This document shows, in pieces, positions 44,229-54,637 of a stretch of DNA of 64,000 bases. Both the position numbers and the translations under genes were made by a program. The stretch comes from Breviolum minutum Mf 1.05b.01 (Eukaryota > Sar > Dinophyceae > Suessiales > Symbiodiniaceae), in NCBI GenBank assembly GCA_000507305.1, contig DF240846.1:34626-98625 (forward strand), written 5' to 3'. Each line of letters starts with the position of its first letter. The stretch's first letter is position 1. The notes beneath the pieces were generated by a model that saw only the letters and a list, made by a program, of their open reading frames with translations, made no database searches and was not told the origin of the DNA.

Positions 44229-45594
44229 CTACTGAAAACATGCGAACTTTTGTTAGTTCGAAGCAATTGTGTAATTCCATTTTTAAGTTTGTTGAATGAA
44301 GACTACTCTGGGGCACTGAGAGGCGGGGAAAAAACCCATGTGTTCCCAAAGATGTGCTCCAACTTTCTCTTACACAAGAAAATGGTGAATAGTAATACTG
44401 TTGATAGTTCAGAAATCCTGCACCATCTGCACCAGTTGAGGTTGGTAGTATATATTGGTATAAATATATCTCATATATATCCCATTATTTAAAGGGTGAA
44501 CTGTACATCCAAACAGTGGTTGGGAATGGGATTTCTGAGCCGTTGGATGGTTGATCAAACATCACCTAAGAACCAACAAATCCAAGTTAAAGGTTTTTCT
44601 CAGGGATGAACATTTCAGGTTTCATGATTCCATAATCATGGTTTTAGTGGAGCATTTATCTATAGGTAATGCCCAGATATGCACAAGGGTGTTGACATTC
44701 CATTGACCCATGATTGGACCACAAATGCTCTCTCTGTCTTGAGGTCTCCTCGTCATCTTCGTCACCTGGAAATTTGAGATGAACAATGTCGTCCCGTGAA
44801 TGAAGTCAAGGGTCACCCGAGGGGTTTACACGGAAAACGCATTCTGATAAAGTCGTGCATCCAAAAATCGTGTTTTGAAGATCTCCTACAAGTACTCCAA
44901 TGGTATATGTTTTGAAAATCAAACAAGATATATACATTGAAGATGATTGATTATGATGACAATCCTGTAATAAACATCATTTCATACAAATAAATCATCT
45001 GAACAGTATCTTTGGGCACAGCCGAGTGTGGGGCCCCTGTAGTTGTATGATGTTGCAATGATCAATCCACATGACTCCTGCTCATAACTCCTCTGCTCAA
45101 ATGGGTGTGACTAGACGTAACAACCAGTTGGTGTAATTTAAACCATTTGAAACATATGCATACATATGCCCAGGTCAAAAATAGGTAAACATATGAAAAA
45201 ATACATCTTCTTCAAAAGGTGTTTGGTGAACTGAAAATTCCAAACAAAAAAAACACCACTGCCTGGCCTGTAAGGTAGGGAATGAGGGACATTTCTGCAT
45301 TTTCATTATGATGTGGATGCGCTAATGCTTTTTGTTTTCATGTCTCATGTATCCCGACAATCCTATGATGGGGATGGGATGGTTTGACCATCAATCCTAC
45401 GAACTTTCGGGAGGGGTCTGGATTATTAGGGATGCAACAGAATTGACTTGGGTACAGAATCTGGTGTTTACGAATTTATATAGCACCCTGGAAAAACTAT
45501 AGGCTGGGTCCAGCCCCCAACATTCCCCAATTCCAGGTGATTCAGATCGTGACCTAACTTGATCCCCGATCGTGCTCCAACGGGCGATGTGGAG
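44229..45594. other. Mostly non-coding
   Basis: No exon I can support. At 44405-44492 there is a CCTGCACCA ... unit related to 51236-51325. A decayed F1-like piece lies at about 45122-45200. Confidence 0.35.
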
Positions 45595-45710
45595 TGAAAT
45601 AACTATATTAATAGGGGTTATAACACCAGTTATTCATATGTATAACCATTTATAAAGGGGGCCCATGTCCCTCCACTTAAAACTGGTTCGGGGGCCCACC
45701 CCGTGGTAGG
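45595..45710. mobile_element. F2 element
   Basis: GGGTTATAACACCAGTTATT, TATAAAGGGGGCCCAT and GGGGGCCCACCCCGTGG match F2. Confidence 0.5.
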
Positions 45711-45813
45711 TCCCTTTGGCTGGCCCTTTAAAGTAAGGAGGAAGTTTTGGGTTGGTCACAAATAACCATTTAAAGGGTGACGTTTTCACTCACCATCCCA
45801 AAGGGGGGGTCAC

Positions 45814-48012
45814 CTTTGCAAGACTTGCCAGGTAGTTGGAAACCGGGAATCCCTCTTCCAAACCATCATCTACTTTAAGGGTTCCTGCTGTTAATAAGGA
45901 GAGAGGCTACTTCCTTGGCCAAGTAGCCTGCAACAGCAAGAGTAACATTCTTTGCCGTGTTTGTAAGGGAAGACAGGCACTCTTCATAGTTGTGGTGAGA
46001 AGCCAAGATTTCCTAGCAACAACCAGCTATCAAGCGATCCAGATATTGAATGAATCGTTTCAAGGGAATGTTGAGGCGCTCCAGTGGCCAGCTGCCAGGC
46101 ACAGCTTCCAATTGATTAAGAGTAGGTTCATCACCCTCAATCTTGCCTTCCATCATTCACTGAAAACAATCCAAAAAGTCAATACTTGAAGTTACTGAAA
46201 TCAGTCAAAATTTGCCACCTTCTTGTCAGAAGGCAGCCAGCCGGTGAGGAAGGTCAGCACACAGAAAAGATCGTCTCCGGTCGCGGACTCTAACGCCTTG
46301 TTTGTAAGGAATGAGTGGCCCGTAGCCAGCAACCAGCCCGTAATGTGGCTCTCCTTGGCGGTCATATTTCTTTCGTGGGGTCTGAAAATTCCATGTCAGA
46401 AACAAATCTGTGAAGCACAGGCAAGGCAAATGGTTTCGAATGAAATCCGTTCAGCATGCCACTCCACAAAAAAAAAACACCACTCGACCTGGCCTCGGCT
46501 AATGATTATTTGTTGGTTTGGGACCCGGTGGTTTGGATTCGTAGGATCCCTGCTATGAAAGGGATTGGGATTCTTAATGGCAACGCTTAGAATCACAAAC
46601 CACCGGGACCCAAACCAACAATTAACCATTAGTTGATGGCCCCACTACCAAAAAAAACAACAACTTTCCCAAACCTTCATCTGCAGTATATGGTGCAACA
46701 ATCCATTGTGTAAACTCACCTGGGCGAGGCTTCATTTCGGGTGTAGACTGCGTTAACCTGAATGGTTCTGCTTGTACTGTAAATTAAATATATTGCAGGC
46801 ATGATTAGTGATATATATATATATGTCTCAAATCATGTGCCTATATTGCCTGGATTATCATAGTTGCTACTGCTACTACTAGTCTTATTTTCACTCCTAC
46901 TCCTACTGCTACTGCCACTGCCACCGCTAGTGCTACTAGCATTGTCTGCCACTTCTGCTACTGTTTCTAATGCTCTCAGTTCCATGCTGAACAAACAGTT
47001 GTATGTGCAATGAACCATTTTGATTTCTCTTCTATGCCTCTCACTGTCCGCATTGATCGTGTCATGATTTAAAAACACATTTGAGTTTCAGCGACTGAAC
47101 AACAAATCCTGTCAGTGCAGCACAACAAACATCAATATATACGTATAGAAAACCTGAATCTGAAATCCAACAAAAAAACGGCTTGGGGGTCTTGCCCAGG
47201 AAGTTGTGAAGAGACTAGTCTAGTTGGTGGTTGAACCAACCCCTTTGAAAGATAGTAGTCAAAATGGGAATCTTCCCCAGGTAGGGGTTGGAAATAGAAA
47301 ATATTTGAGTTGCCACCACCTAGTATTGAACTGCTTTGCATCACAAGGTTTTCTTCATCTTTGTTGAAATGCCAGGAAAGAGTTGAAGAAAAGTAGTTGA
47401 AATGCCAGCTACAACCCTAGTCTTCTAGAAACCTTCATCAGTGGGTTTCGGGGGTCTGGTAGGCAGTAGATCAGTGTTCGGTTCACCCTTACAGTAGAAT
47501 TGCCCATAAAGTTCCTGATTGGTCAATAGGTGGAAAAACATCCGTGTTTTGCGTGGTTTGTTGAAGATTCTCCGGAAAAAATGCAGATAATAAGTGCGTA
47601 ACTAGCGTCAATATGTATAATTTGTATATATTTTTTCAATGAAAAATAAAGATATAGTAGATATATATATATATATGCAGATAGAAATAGATATAGATAT
47701 ATACATCTTAATAGTAACCTCTGTTAAACCAACACGGCAATAAACGCCCATCATTTCACTATCAGGAGATAGATCTTCATATTGGTCCAGTTTCCATTTC
47801 TGTCTTGAGTAACAATCTTCCATCTACTCTCACCAAAAAAAAAAAGTGAGTTCCTTTGAACAAAATCCTTCAACAATCACTGGTTTTGTATATATCGTTT
47901 TTGCCTCGATCTCCCTTACGCGGGAAACACATCCATCACCCGGGGTTTCTTCGGCAGGTCCACCTATCCAACGGTCGACACGCTCCTCGGGATCATGCGA
48001 AAATCTGCTCAT
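45814..48012 (-). CDS. Nine-exon gene, product unrecognised
   Basis: Exons 47854-48012, 47730-47823, 47320-47358, 47154-47214, about 46850-46986, 46720-46776, 46219-46381, 46024-46141 and 45814-45887. Every junction except the one after 46850-46986 was checked for phase and agrees. Motifs in order: FSHDPEERVDRWIGGPAEET, YEDLSPDSEMMGVYCRV, ENLVMQSSSILVSSQLPGQD, MELRALETVAEVADNAS then Ser/Gly-rich, VYTRNEASPRPHERNMTAK, ITGWLLATGHSFLTNKALES, PLERLNIPLKRFIQYLDRL, VDDGLEEGFPVSNYLASLAK. Intron 47215-47319 is an F1 element, and intron 46382-46719 contains F8. One intron (47824-47853) would be only 30 nt with a GA donor. Neither true end of the gene was found. Confidence 0.6.
46495..46632. mobile_element. 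F8 inverted-repeat element inside an intron
   Basis: GGTTTGGGACCCGGTGGTTT opposite AAACCACCGGGACCCAAACC, sharing the GAAAGGGATTGGGATTCTTA centre with 32648. Confidence 0.72.
47215..47319 (-). mobile_element. F1 element that is an entire 105 bp intron
   Basis: On the minus strand the exon ends ATACTAG|GTGGTGGC and the next exon begins after ACTAGACTAG|TCTC. Removing the 105 bp restores ATA CTA GTC TCT in frame (I-L-V-S), and both flanking exons stay open to good splice sites. The donor is in the terminal repeat; the acceptor AG is in the duplicated target. Confidence 0.75.
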
Positions 48013-48020
48013 GGGAATTC

Positions 48021-48173
48021 ACCTTATACTTGGAGGATCATCCCAGTTAGCAAATGGTTAGCAACCATCATTTACAAGCCATGAATGGCCATTTGGAAGG
48101 GGAACAACAGGGGACTTACGATCACCATGACTATTAACCACTTACAAGTCCTGGGATGATCCTCCAAGTAGGA
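48021..48173. mobile_element. F5 inverted-repeat element
   Basis: TACTTGGAGGATCATCCCAG opposite GGGATGATCCTCCAAGTA. It is immediately upstream of the exon at 47854-48012. Confidence 0.78.
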
Positions 48174-48277
48174 TTCATGTATGGTACAATGTATCTGGAT
48201 GTACCTGCTACTATACGTGCCAAAAAAGAGTGAGAATGTTGAACTTGAACTGACTCTTTGTTGTTTGTTGTGAGGGG

Positions 48278-48375
48278 GTACCAAGTATGTTTACCTACCT
48301 ACATGAAGGGTTGTTGTTTTTTAATGCTAACTGCTAACTGTATAAGTAAATTTACAAATACAAGATCCTATGGGA
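48278..48375. mobile_element. F9-related element
   Basis: GTTTACCTACCTACATGAAG and AAGATCCTATGGGATCC match F9. Confidence 0.4.
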
Positions 48376-48767
48376 TCCTACTGTTCATGGCAAACAGAAA
48401 TCCGGCGTTTTCACAGCAATTGATTGATTTGTTCACCCAAGAATTTGGGGCCCCTATTTGCAGAATGGTTGATACACATGGCTAGCTTTAAAAACCCTGT
48501 ATACAAATCACATAACACATATCAACACATATTTGCTAGCCAACATCCTTACAATCAATTCCCTATTTGAAATCTCAAATATCCCTCGGGATGAAGGATT
48601 AGGTTCCCTCAAAAAAAATCTCAACCTCGGCTGGCTGTGGTCGCACTTGAGTGAGATTGCTATCTATCATCCACCCGCCTGGATTTCCAGGGCTGATTCC
48701 TTGACCATTCGGATTTCGATGGCCGGATTCCCCAATCCCTTTGGTCTACCACCCCACCCAGTAACTG

Positions 48768-48863
48768 TCCCATAGGATCCATGTATGGAATATTTGCCTA
48801 CATTTGGCATAAATTTATGGTAAATGTAGGTAAATATCCCATACATGGATCCTATGGGAGTCA
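48768..48863. mobile_element. F9 inverted-repeat element
   Basis: CCCATAGGATCCATGTATGG opposite CCATACATGGATCCTATGGG: perfect 20 bp arms. The inner arms TACATTTGGCATAAA / TTTATGGTAAATGTA continue the hairpin. Confidence 0.82.
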
Positions 48864-49303
48864 CAAATGAAGGTTTAGTGACCGGGGTTCCCGATCCTAA
48901 AAATGGAATATTCCTGGTAGTGACTGTTACTGGGTGGAGGGTAGTTCCAACTAATCCCATTAAAACCCTGCAGATATTGGGGGTCCGGCGCTGAAAGGTG
49001 AAATTTTTGTACCGATGAAATTTCCACACACCTGGATGAAATCCACAGAAACCCGGCAATGTTGCAAACGTGACATTTTTGGGATGGTTGAGTGACTTCC
49101 AACTATGGGAATAAAAATGTCGTGCACTTTGAATCACCTTGCACACAAATCCTTCTCGTCACAAAATTTCTACGCACTTTATTAAACAACCTTAATCTGA
49201 ATCAAGGGCATTTTGGGTGGGATTCCCTTACGTCTGACTACGAGTACCTTTTCGGGTGACCTTGGCTGGTCGCTATAAATTGCGTTGAAAATTTGTTAAA
49301 AAG

Positions 49304-49360
49304 TCAGAGGCTCTGAGAAGCTTTCTTCATGAACCGCACTCTCAGCCACTGAACTTCTTC
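49304..49360 (-). CDS. Short terminal exon, unrecognised
   Basis: Eighteen codons and TGA (EEVQWLRVRFMKKASQSL) after a GCCAG acceptor. Confidence 0.45.
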   Translation of the reverse strand, partial: EEVQWLRVRFMKKASQSL

Positions 49361-49930
49361 CTGGCGTCAGAAGGGAGAAAACGATTTCCAGATTCTGTTC
49401 GGTACGGTGGCGCGTTTTCAACCAGGAAATTCATGGTTTGACATCTATTTGTGCAATAAAGTTAAATAAAACACATGGCCTTCTTTTGGGATGATTCCAA
49501 ATCAATCCAAATCATATACTGTGAGTGCATACATGGGAAATGGCAACATATTTCAGTAGAAACAGTGGAATCCAGACTTAAATCTGGGTGCTGGTTTTTA
49601 TGCGATTTGAAAACACCTTGGTTCAAAATGAGTTCATGAAATCCCCAAAAAAAATGTGGGGCCCAAAAAATTCCTACTATACACAGTCTGCATCCTGATC
49701 GGCTGGCAGGCGCATCCTCGGACCAACAAAAATGTGGAAACGGCCCCCTCACGTGCACAGGGGCCATGAAAAAAAACAACCCAACCTATGCACTATCATA
49801 GGGGGAATGGGACCCATTGCCTTCAGCAAATCCTAAAGCTCCATCTCTGGAGTGGGGGGTACAGGAGCAGGAGGAGGATAGTGGATTCATAGTTGGCTTC
49901 GGCTAGAGGTTTTTTTTGACAGCCCTTTCA

Positions 49931-50350
49931 TCAAGAGCTCAGGAGGAAGGAGTGAGAAGTTGCTCCATGAGAACAACATCGCATTGCGTTTTGCGCCATC
50001 TCGATTGACTTTTGGAATTCTTCCTCTTCTTTAGCGTAGCCGAAATCATCCAGGTCCATGGCCCTATTCGATCTTTGATCTTGGCCCCAATGTTTCGGTG
50101 CGCAGCAAATCAATGTAAAATGAATCTGAATTCGTACTGATTCTGATATATGGTCCATGGTCGATTCAAACTCTTCGTATGAGAATTCGTTAGATGTTGA
50201 TACTGTAAATTGTAAATAGTATGAGAATTTGGTTTTCCATGGGTATTTGCAGGTTTTGATAAACAAAATCTTTGGGATCAACCATCCCGGCAACATTCCA
50301 TCATAACTCCTAGGGGCCCACCTTGAAGAGAAGGTATACCAATTACAAAC
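49931..50350 (-). CDS. Two C-terminal exons, unrecognised
   Basis: Exon 50322-50350 (FVIGIPSLQ) and terminal exon 49931-50202 join in phase 1. The terminal exon reads STSNEFSYEEFESTMDHISE, then CCAPKHWGQDQRSNRAMDLD, DFGYAKEEEEFQKSIEMAQ and stops. The first exon ends TTCAAG|GTGGGC at an F2 terminus. The exon at 50760-50819 may be upstream in the same gene. Confidence 0.6.
   Translation of the reverse strand, partial: VCNWYTFSSRWAPRSYDGMLPGWLIPKILFIKTCKYPWKTKFSYYLQFTVSTSNEFSYEEFESTMDHISESVRIQIHFTLICCAPKHWGQDQRSNRAMDLDDFGYAKEEEEFQKSIEMAQNAMRCCSHGATSHSFLLSS
50297..50321. mobile_element. F2 terminus supplying a splice donor
   Basis: ATAACTCCTAGGGGCCCACC, on the minus strand GTGGGCCCCTAGG, directly after the exon end at 50322. 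The rest of the element is not recognisable. Confidence 0.55.
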
Positions 50351-50609
50351 CTAGGCAAAACTTAGCTCCCCCGCCACAGGTTTAGCTTTTAGTGACTTAC
50401 ATGAACAAAACCCCACGATCAAATCAAAGGGGTCGACATAAGGGTATAAGGGTCGATAAACCAAAGAGTTGCCAAGAAAAGGTCACACCATTATTGTGTG
50501 CTGAGGTCGAAAAAAACTCCCATGATTTCCATATATTTTCGGGGATAAACTCATCAAGCTTATTCCGTAGGGGTGACCATCCCCAATACAAGGAGTTTAG
50601 ACCCTACTT

Positions 50610-50752
50610 GGATGATCATCCCAGTTAGTAAGTGGTTAGTAACCCCTATTTATAAGTAATTTAGGCCATTTGGAAGGGGAACAATCCTACTTAGGGGACT
50701 TACTAACCATGGTTAATATCAACTTACTAAGTGGGATGATCCTCCAAGTAAA
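50610..50752. mobile_element. F5 inverted-repeat element
   Basis: TACTTGGATGATCATCCCAG opposite GGGATGATCCTCCAAGTA. It lies in the intron just downstream (minus strand) of exon 50760-50819. Confidence 0.75.
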
Positions 50753-50759
50753 ATCTGAC

Positions 50760-50819
50760 ATCGCGACTGGTCGCCTCCAAAAGCTGAAGCTTCAGTGTTG
50801 CGCATCTTTGGCAACTTGC
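50760..50819 (-). CDS. 60 bp exon between two elements
   Basis: Twenty codons, phase 0 both sides: ASCQRCATLKLQLLEATSRD, acceptor CGCCAG, donor GAT|GTCAGA. F5 begins 8 bp beyond one end and F6 about 20 bp beyond the other. Confidence 0.55.
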
Positions 50820-50839
50820 CTGGCGTGGTTTTGGTAGGA

Positions 50840-50992
50840 GGGGAGGTGCTTGGATGTCCCGGATTGGGTTGGTTAGGATCAAAGGTAAGGATCAGTGGGT
50901 GATGTAACCTCAATGTATTCCATAATCTAATAAATAAGTAGGTTAGAACTTATTTCCTAAGCTTTTACTAACTTCCTGGGACATCCAAGTGG
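50840..50992. mobile_element. F6 inverted-repeat element
   Basis: TTGGATGTCCCGGATTGGG opposite TTCCTGGGACATCCAAG; interior GGATCAGTGGGTGATGTAAC. Confidence 0.7.
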
Positions 50993-51021
50993 GAAAACTG
51001 CTCATTTTTGACCACCCTATA

Positions 51022-51168
51022 ACCCTGACAATTCCAATAAGGACCATTACGTAGTCATAGTCGACTTTTTGGAAACGACCATGAAATTTTGGTAGGGATT
51101 TATTTCATCAACAATTCCAGGGTAGACTATTTGGCTTCAATGGTCTTTTGTTTGACTTCCAGGGTATA
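51022..51168. mobile_element. F10 inverted-repeat element
   Basis: Shares ATTTCATCAACAATTCCAGG and TTTGACTTCCAGGGTATA with 38023. Confidence 0.6.
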
Positions 51169-51235
51169 AGTGGATCACTGCCATCCCCACCCAAACCACA
51201 AAAAGAACTGAACCACGGCTTAAAATATTGTGGAT

Positions 51236-51325
51236 GGTTGAAATCCTGCACCAGTTGATAGGTAGCCTATCCCATTATTTCTGGGTTTTCATACATCTCA
51301 GGTGGTGCAGGATTTCAGCCATCAG
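51236..51325. mobile_element. F12 inverted-repeat element
   Basis: GAAATCCTGCACCAGTTGAT opposite CAGGTGGTGCAGGATTTC. Confidence 0.55.
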
Positions 51326-51517
51326 CAGTATCACCAAAAAAATATACCTTCAAAAGATTCTCGGCTTGAAGCTTCGGGAAAAAGAAAAAACATGTCCCGG
51401 CCTTCCGAAGTCACATACGTTTTTTTTGATGTTTCTCACGGGAATTCTCACCGGGTTCTAAACCCCTAAGTAGGGTTTGAAACCCCAGAACCATCTTTAA
51501 ATGGATCCAGGGCCCAC

Positions 51518-51575
51518 CTTGTACATGGTATTGTAACTGCAATTTCCATGAGGTTCCATCTTCAACTTTCTACCG
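51518..51575 (-). CDS. Exon ending at an F2 terminus
   Basis: Nineteen codons (GRKLKMEPHGNCSYNTMYK) after a GCTGAG acceptor, ending ATGTACAAG|GTGGGCCC. Not recognised. Confidence 0.55.
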
Positions 51576-51959
51576 CTCAGCACGGTGGTTTCACCCCATT
51601 TCACCCAGTTATACTCTGGATTTGCTTGTTCGATGCCTGGAAAAACATCTAAAAGCTTCTCCCAGACTTCCAAATGCTGGTTAAATTCATGGTGATAAAT
51701 CTCATGGGATCGAATCCTTAAAATATCACCAAAAAAATACATTCAAGCAACTGGATCAGCACCCCTGTGCTATGAATCGCGCCTCATTTTGGGGATTTTG
51801 CCATCGTCACCATAGCATGTTGCTATCGCCGTCCGTTCAGATTCGATGAAGTTTCAACGCTCCATGGTGGCCAGTGCCGATGATGGTTGCAAAAGTCTGG
51901 GATACATGGTACTTTCATGTTGTAATTCCGTCAGATTGAATTTTGATGTTGACAGATTC

Positions 51960-52033
51960 AATCAAAAATCTTTAAAGCAAATATATAGGTGTTACAACCC
52001 CATTTAGAACTGGTAGGGGCCCATGTTGCAAGA
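51960..52033. mobile_element. F2 fragment
   Basis: GTTACAACCCCATTTAGAAC, then TGGTAGGGGCCCATGTTG; the donor base is mutated. Confidence 0.4.
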
Positions 52034-52240
52034 ATCATTGGAATCACTAGAAATTCTTCAATAATTCAATGTGACAGTTGCCTCTATCCATGTATATGAT
52101 ACTTAATATCCATTTACCACGACTGGTTGACTGTGTTTATGATAAATCTAGGTCTAAATATACCTATGAACCACTTCTATGCATGCAAAACGCACAAGTT
52201 TTGTGTGTGTGTGTGTGTGTGAAAAAAGGCTCAAAATTAA

Positions 52241-52345
52241 GCTACCCTGCTATTTTGAGGATTCTGGGGTTCTTCAGTTCCACATTTAGTAGGGAAAATA
52301 CATGAACATCCCTGGCTCCATTCATCACTCCACCAATATCACAAG
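52241..52345. mobile_element. F7 inverted-repeat element
   Basis: AGCTACCCTGCTATTTTGAG to ACCAATATCACAAGGGTAG. Confidence 0.65.
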
Positions 52346-52386
52346 GGTAGTTACAGTTAAACATAGGCCATACACTTCCACATCTC

Positions 52387-52482
52387 CTGGTTGGTGATTT
52401 CAACCCATCTGAAAAAAATGAGTCAAAATAGGAATCTTCCCCAAATAGGGATCAAAAAATATATATGAATGAAACCACCACC
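52387..52482. mobile_element. F1 element
   Basis: CTGGTTGGTGATTTCAACCC to GAATGAAACCACCACC. Confidence 0.6.
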
Positions 52483-52547
52483 AAATCTCCCTCCTCTGTT
52501 TCTTTTTTGCGGTGAATGTTCTGCACAAATCATCTCCTCAAGTCGTT

Positions 52548-52632
52548 TCATCTTTTCTCTTCGAAGTGTGGCACAAGTTTCTTCAACTCCTTGACGATGG
52601 AAACGAGATGAAAGGCAATGGCAATGGGTTTT
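52548..52632 (-). CDS. Terminal exon, unrecognised
   Basis: PIAIAFHLVSIVKELKKLVP, then HFEEKR and TGA, after a CAACAG acceptor. Confidence 0.48.
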
Positions 52633-52654
52633 CTGTTGAAGGGGACTAATTAGT

Positions 52655-52800
52655 TGGGTGTCCGGCTGGAAGTGATGGTAACTAGCTAGTAAGTTGGTTT
52701 ATTTCACCTATTTGAAGGACTTACAACGTTGAAAGGGATCATAATCCATTTACTGCCAAGTTGCTAAGTACCATGGACATCCCAGTAACAGTCCCTAAGG
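52655..52800. mobile_element. F6 element
   Basis: TTGGGTGTCCGGC to CCATGGACATCCCAG with the F6 interior (ATAATCCATTTACT). Confidence 0.5.
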
Positions 52801-52814
52801 ATCCGTTTGTACTA

Positions 52815-52937
52815 GAGGATGTCCCACGTTGGAAAGGCTGGTAACATGTTTAGGATCAATAGGTTATACCCTATGATCAATAAAGCTAATATTGCGGTTA
52901 TAACCCACTGATCCTAACTTCATGGGACATCCACTTG
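52815..52937. mobile_element. F6 element
   Basis: AGGATGTCCCACG to CATGGGACATCCAC; interior GGTTATAACCCACTGATCCT. Confidence 0.6.
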
Positions 52938-53009
52938 TGATGTCATTTCAGACAGCAATTTTCCCTCACAATCTTACTCTGGGGATGACATTTGACTCAT
53001 TTGAGACCA

Positions 53010-53120
53010 TCAATCCTACCCGATGGAGAGGGCTTTGGGGCTCTAAGAATTCCTAGGGAAGAAAGAAAAGTCCCCTTCACTAAAGCTTCAGAATTTTCGG
53101 AGGCCGATGAAATGGTCAGC
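53010..53120 (-). CDS. Possible exon, unrecognised
   Basis: Open piece TISSASENSEALVKGTFLSS, then LGILRAPKPSPSG, after a TTAAAG acceptor. Boundaries are uncertain. Confidence 0.38.
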
Positions 53121-53282
53121 TTTAAAAACATGGATGGTTTGTAATTGGTATACCCTCTCTCCCTTAAACTAACACCCACAAAAAATCAAAAACCCGTCTA
53201 AAATGGTGGATAGGAAACTACTTAAAGTTACTTTCCATTTTGAGATGGCATTTTTTTTCAGGGGCTCTTGCTGGTAATTTTC

Positions 53283-53395
53283 GGGTAGGTACACTCCGTG
53301 AAAGTAACATAGTCCTTGAACATAGGCCTTCCCAAAAGGAAAGTAGTCTTCCAACTATCCATTTCCAGGGGCTATTTTTGTTTCAGGGAAGGTAA
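53283..53395. mobile_element. F4 inverted-repeat element
   Basis: TACACTCCGTGAAAGTAACA, core AGTCTTCCAACTATCCAT, end TGTTTCAGGGAAGGTA. Confidence 0.55.
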
Positions 53396-53471
53396 TCGTG
53401 CTTTTTGTTTTGTCCCAAAAGGCAACTGGGCTCGAATCCCGTCTGATTTCTTTCTTTAGTGGGTGGACACT

Positions 53472-53565
53472 TGTTACACTCCCTGAGAATACACCCGTGG
53501 AAGAGGAAAATCATCTTCCAAACCATCATTTTCAGTTTCTATGTTAATCTTCCAGGGAGGGTAAA
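53472..53565. mobile_element. F4 inverted-repeat element
   Basis: TTACACTCCCTGAGAATACA, core ATCATCTTCCAAACCATCAT, end TGTTAATCTTCCAGGGAGGG. Confidence 0.6.
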
Positions 53566-53764
53566 CGGAATCTTCCTGCCAAAACAGTGGTTTTATCATG
53601 TTTTATCCCATTTGGTTACCCAGGACGGATCCGTGGGACGATTCTAAATTTAGCTATACATTTAGTGGATTTGTATGGTAAGAGTGGTTTGCAAATATGC
53701 AATGCAATGATCCTATTGATTCCGATGTTCATCCCACGGATAGATCGAATCCCATAAAGAAAAA

Positions 53765-54111
53765 TCACCTGAAACTTAAAAGCACACAAATCAATCGAAA
53801 TGACCCAAATCCCCACACCCGCAAGTCATGGACAATTTTCCAGAAACCTGCTACAAGCTGTAGGCTTTTCGAAAAACCTTCACGGACACAACGCGAGGTG
53901 GACATGTCAAGGTCTGTGCACTCGAGCACTGCCAACTTCAGCCTCTTTCAATCCTGCAGGCGTCAACCTCCTTCGGTCGAATCAGTTTCCGCTTGCCGCC
54001 TGCGACTGCAACATGTCTGCCAGAGGATACCTCCATAACTTTGCTGTCATTGAAGTGGTAGCTGGGTTTTCGAAAATCAGAGTGTCTGCAATAGGTGGTG
54101 TAGTGACCATG
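53765..54111 (-). CDS. Ubiquitin-specific protease C-terminal (His box) region, two exons
   Basis: Exon 54000-54111 reads HGHYTTYCRHSDFRKPSYHF, then NDSKVMEV. This is the USP histidine box: G-H-Y-x-x-Y-C-R with the catalytic His in GHY, followed by the F-N-D-S-x-V motif containing the last catalytic Asn/Asp. A GC donor (GTCGCAG|GCGGCA) joins it in phase to 53765-53928 (LECTDLDMSTSRCVREGFSK). The fragment at 37.1-38.4 kb holds the USP middle region but lies downstream in transcription order, so these are either two USP genes or a rearrangement. A plus-strand ORF across the region is a shadow. Confidence 0.65.
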
Positions 54112-54637
54112 CTGAAAAGTCCTTGTCAAGCACATGGTGCACAACTGTCACAAGGTGATGCTGGCATAGGCGGATGCACGGAGACATTTGGTGGCCTTGC
54201 CCTAAGGTCTTTAGAAGATGGATTGCCCAAACAACAGGCCACACAGAGTGACGTCAAAGTGATCCGAATCATTTGGTACCTTTTCCACCTTTTCAGCAAG
54301 TCTTACTTCAAAAATCAGGAGTCCACATGCCCTTTTCTTGAAAAGAAACCTTTAAATAGGATATTGATCGAAATCCTAATTATTTACCCTGAGAATCAGC
54401 CGGGATCTCGAGTGACTGGTGGTTTGGAGATCCTAAACCTCTGTGATTCTTAGCGTAGAGATTCTAGAGTCATTCCTGGATACTAGTTCCCTTAGAAAAT
54501 TGGTTCAAAACATATCGCCCCTCCCAGAACTTGTGGACGTCTTAAACTCTGAGTTCCTGGGAGAGTATAATTAATAAATGGTGTGTTTTTTCCCAAAAGA
54601 TGATTTTTGGCAGTGATTTATAATCAACAATATCAGG

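Noticed and set aside
45836..46189. 117-residue plus-strand ORF
   Set aside because: It is antisense to three phase-consistent minus-strand exons.
48386..48484. Plus-strand ORF NRNPAFSQQLIDLFTQEF
   Set aside because: Coding-like, but no acceptor or donor and no partner exon; it is on the strand opposite to all other genes.
53405..53450. tRNA-like B box (GGCTCGAATCCCG)
   Set aside because: No matching acceptor stem, D arm or anticodon arm could be found around it.
53800..54453. 217-residue plus-strand ORF
   Set aside because: The opposite strand encodes a clear USP histidine box, so this ORF is a shadow.
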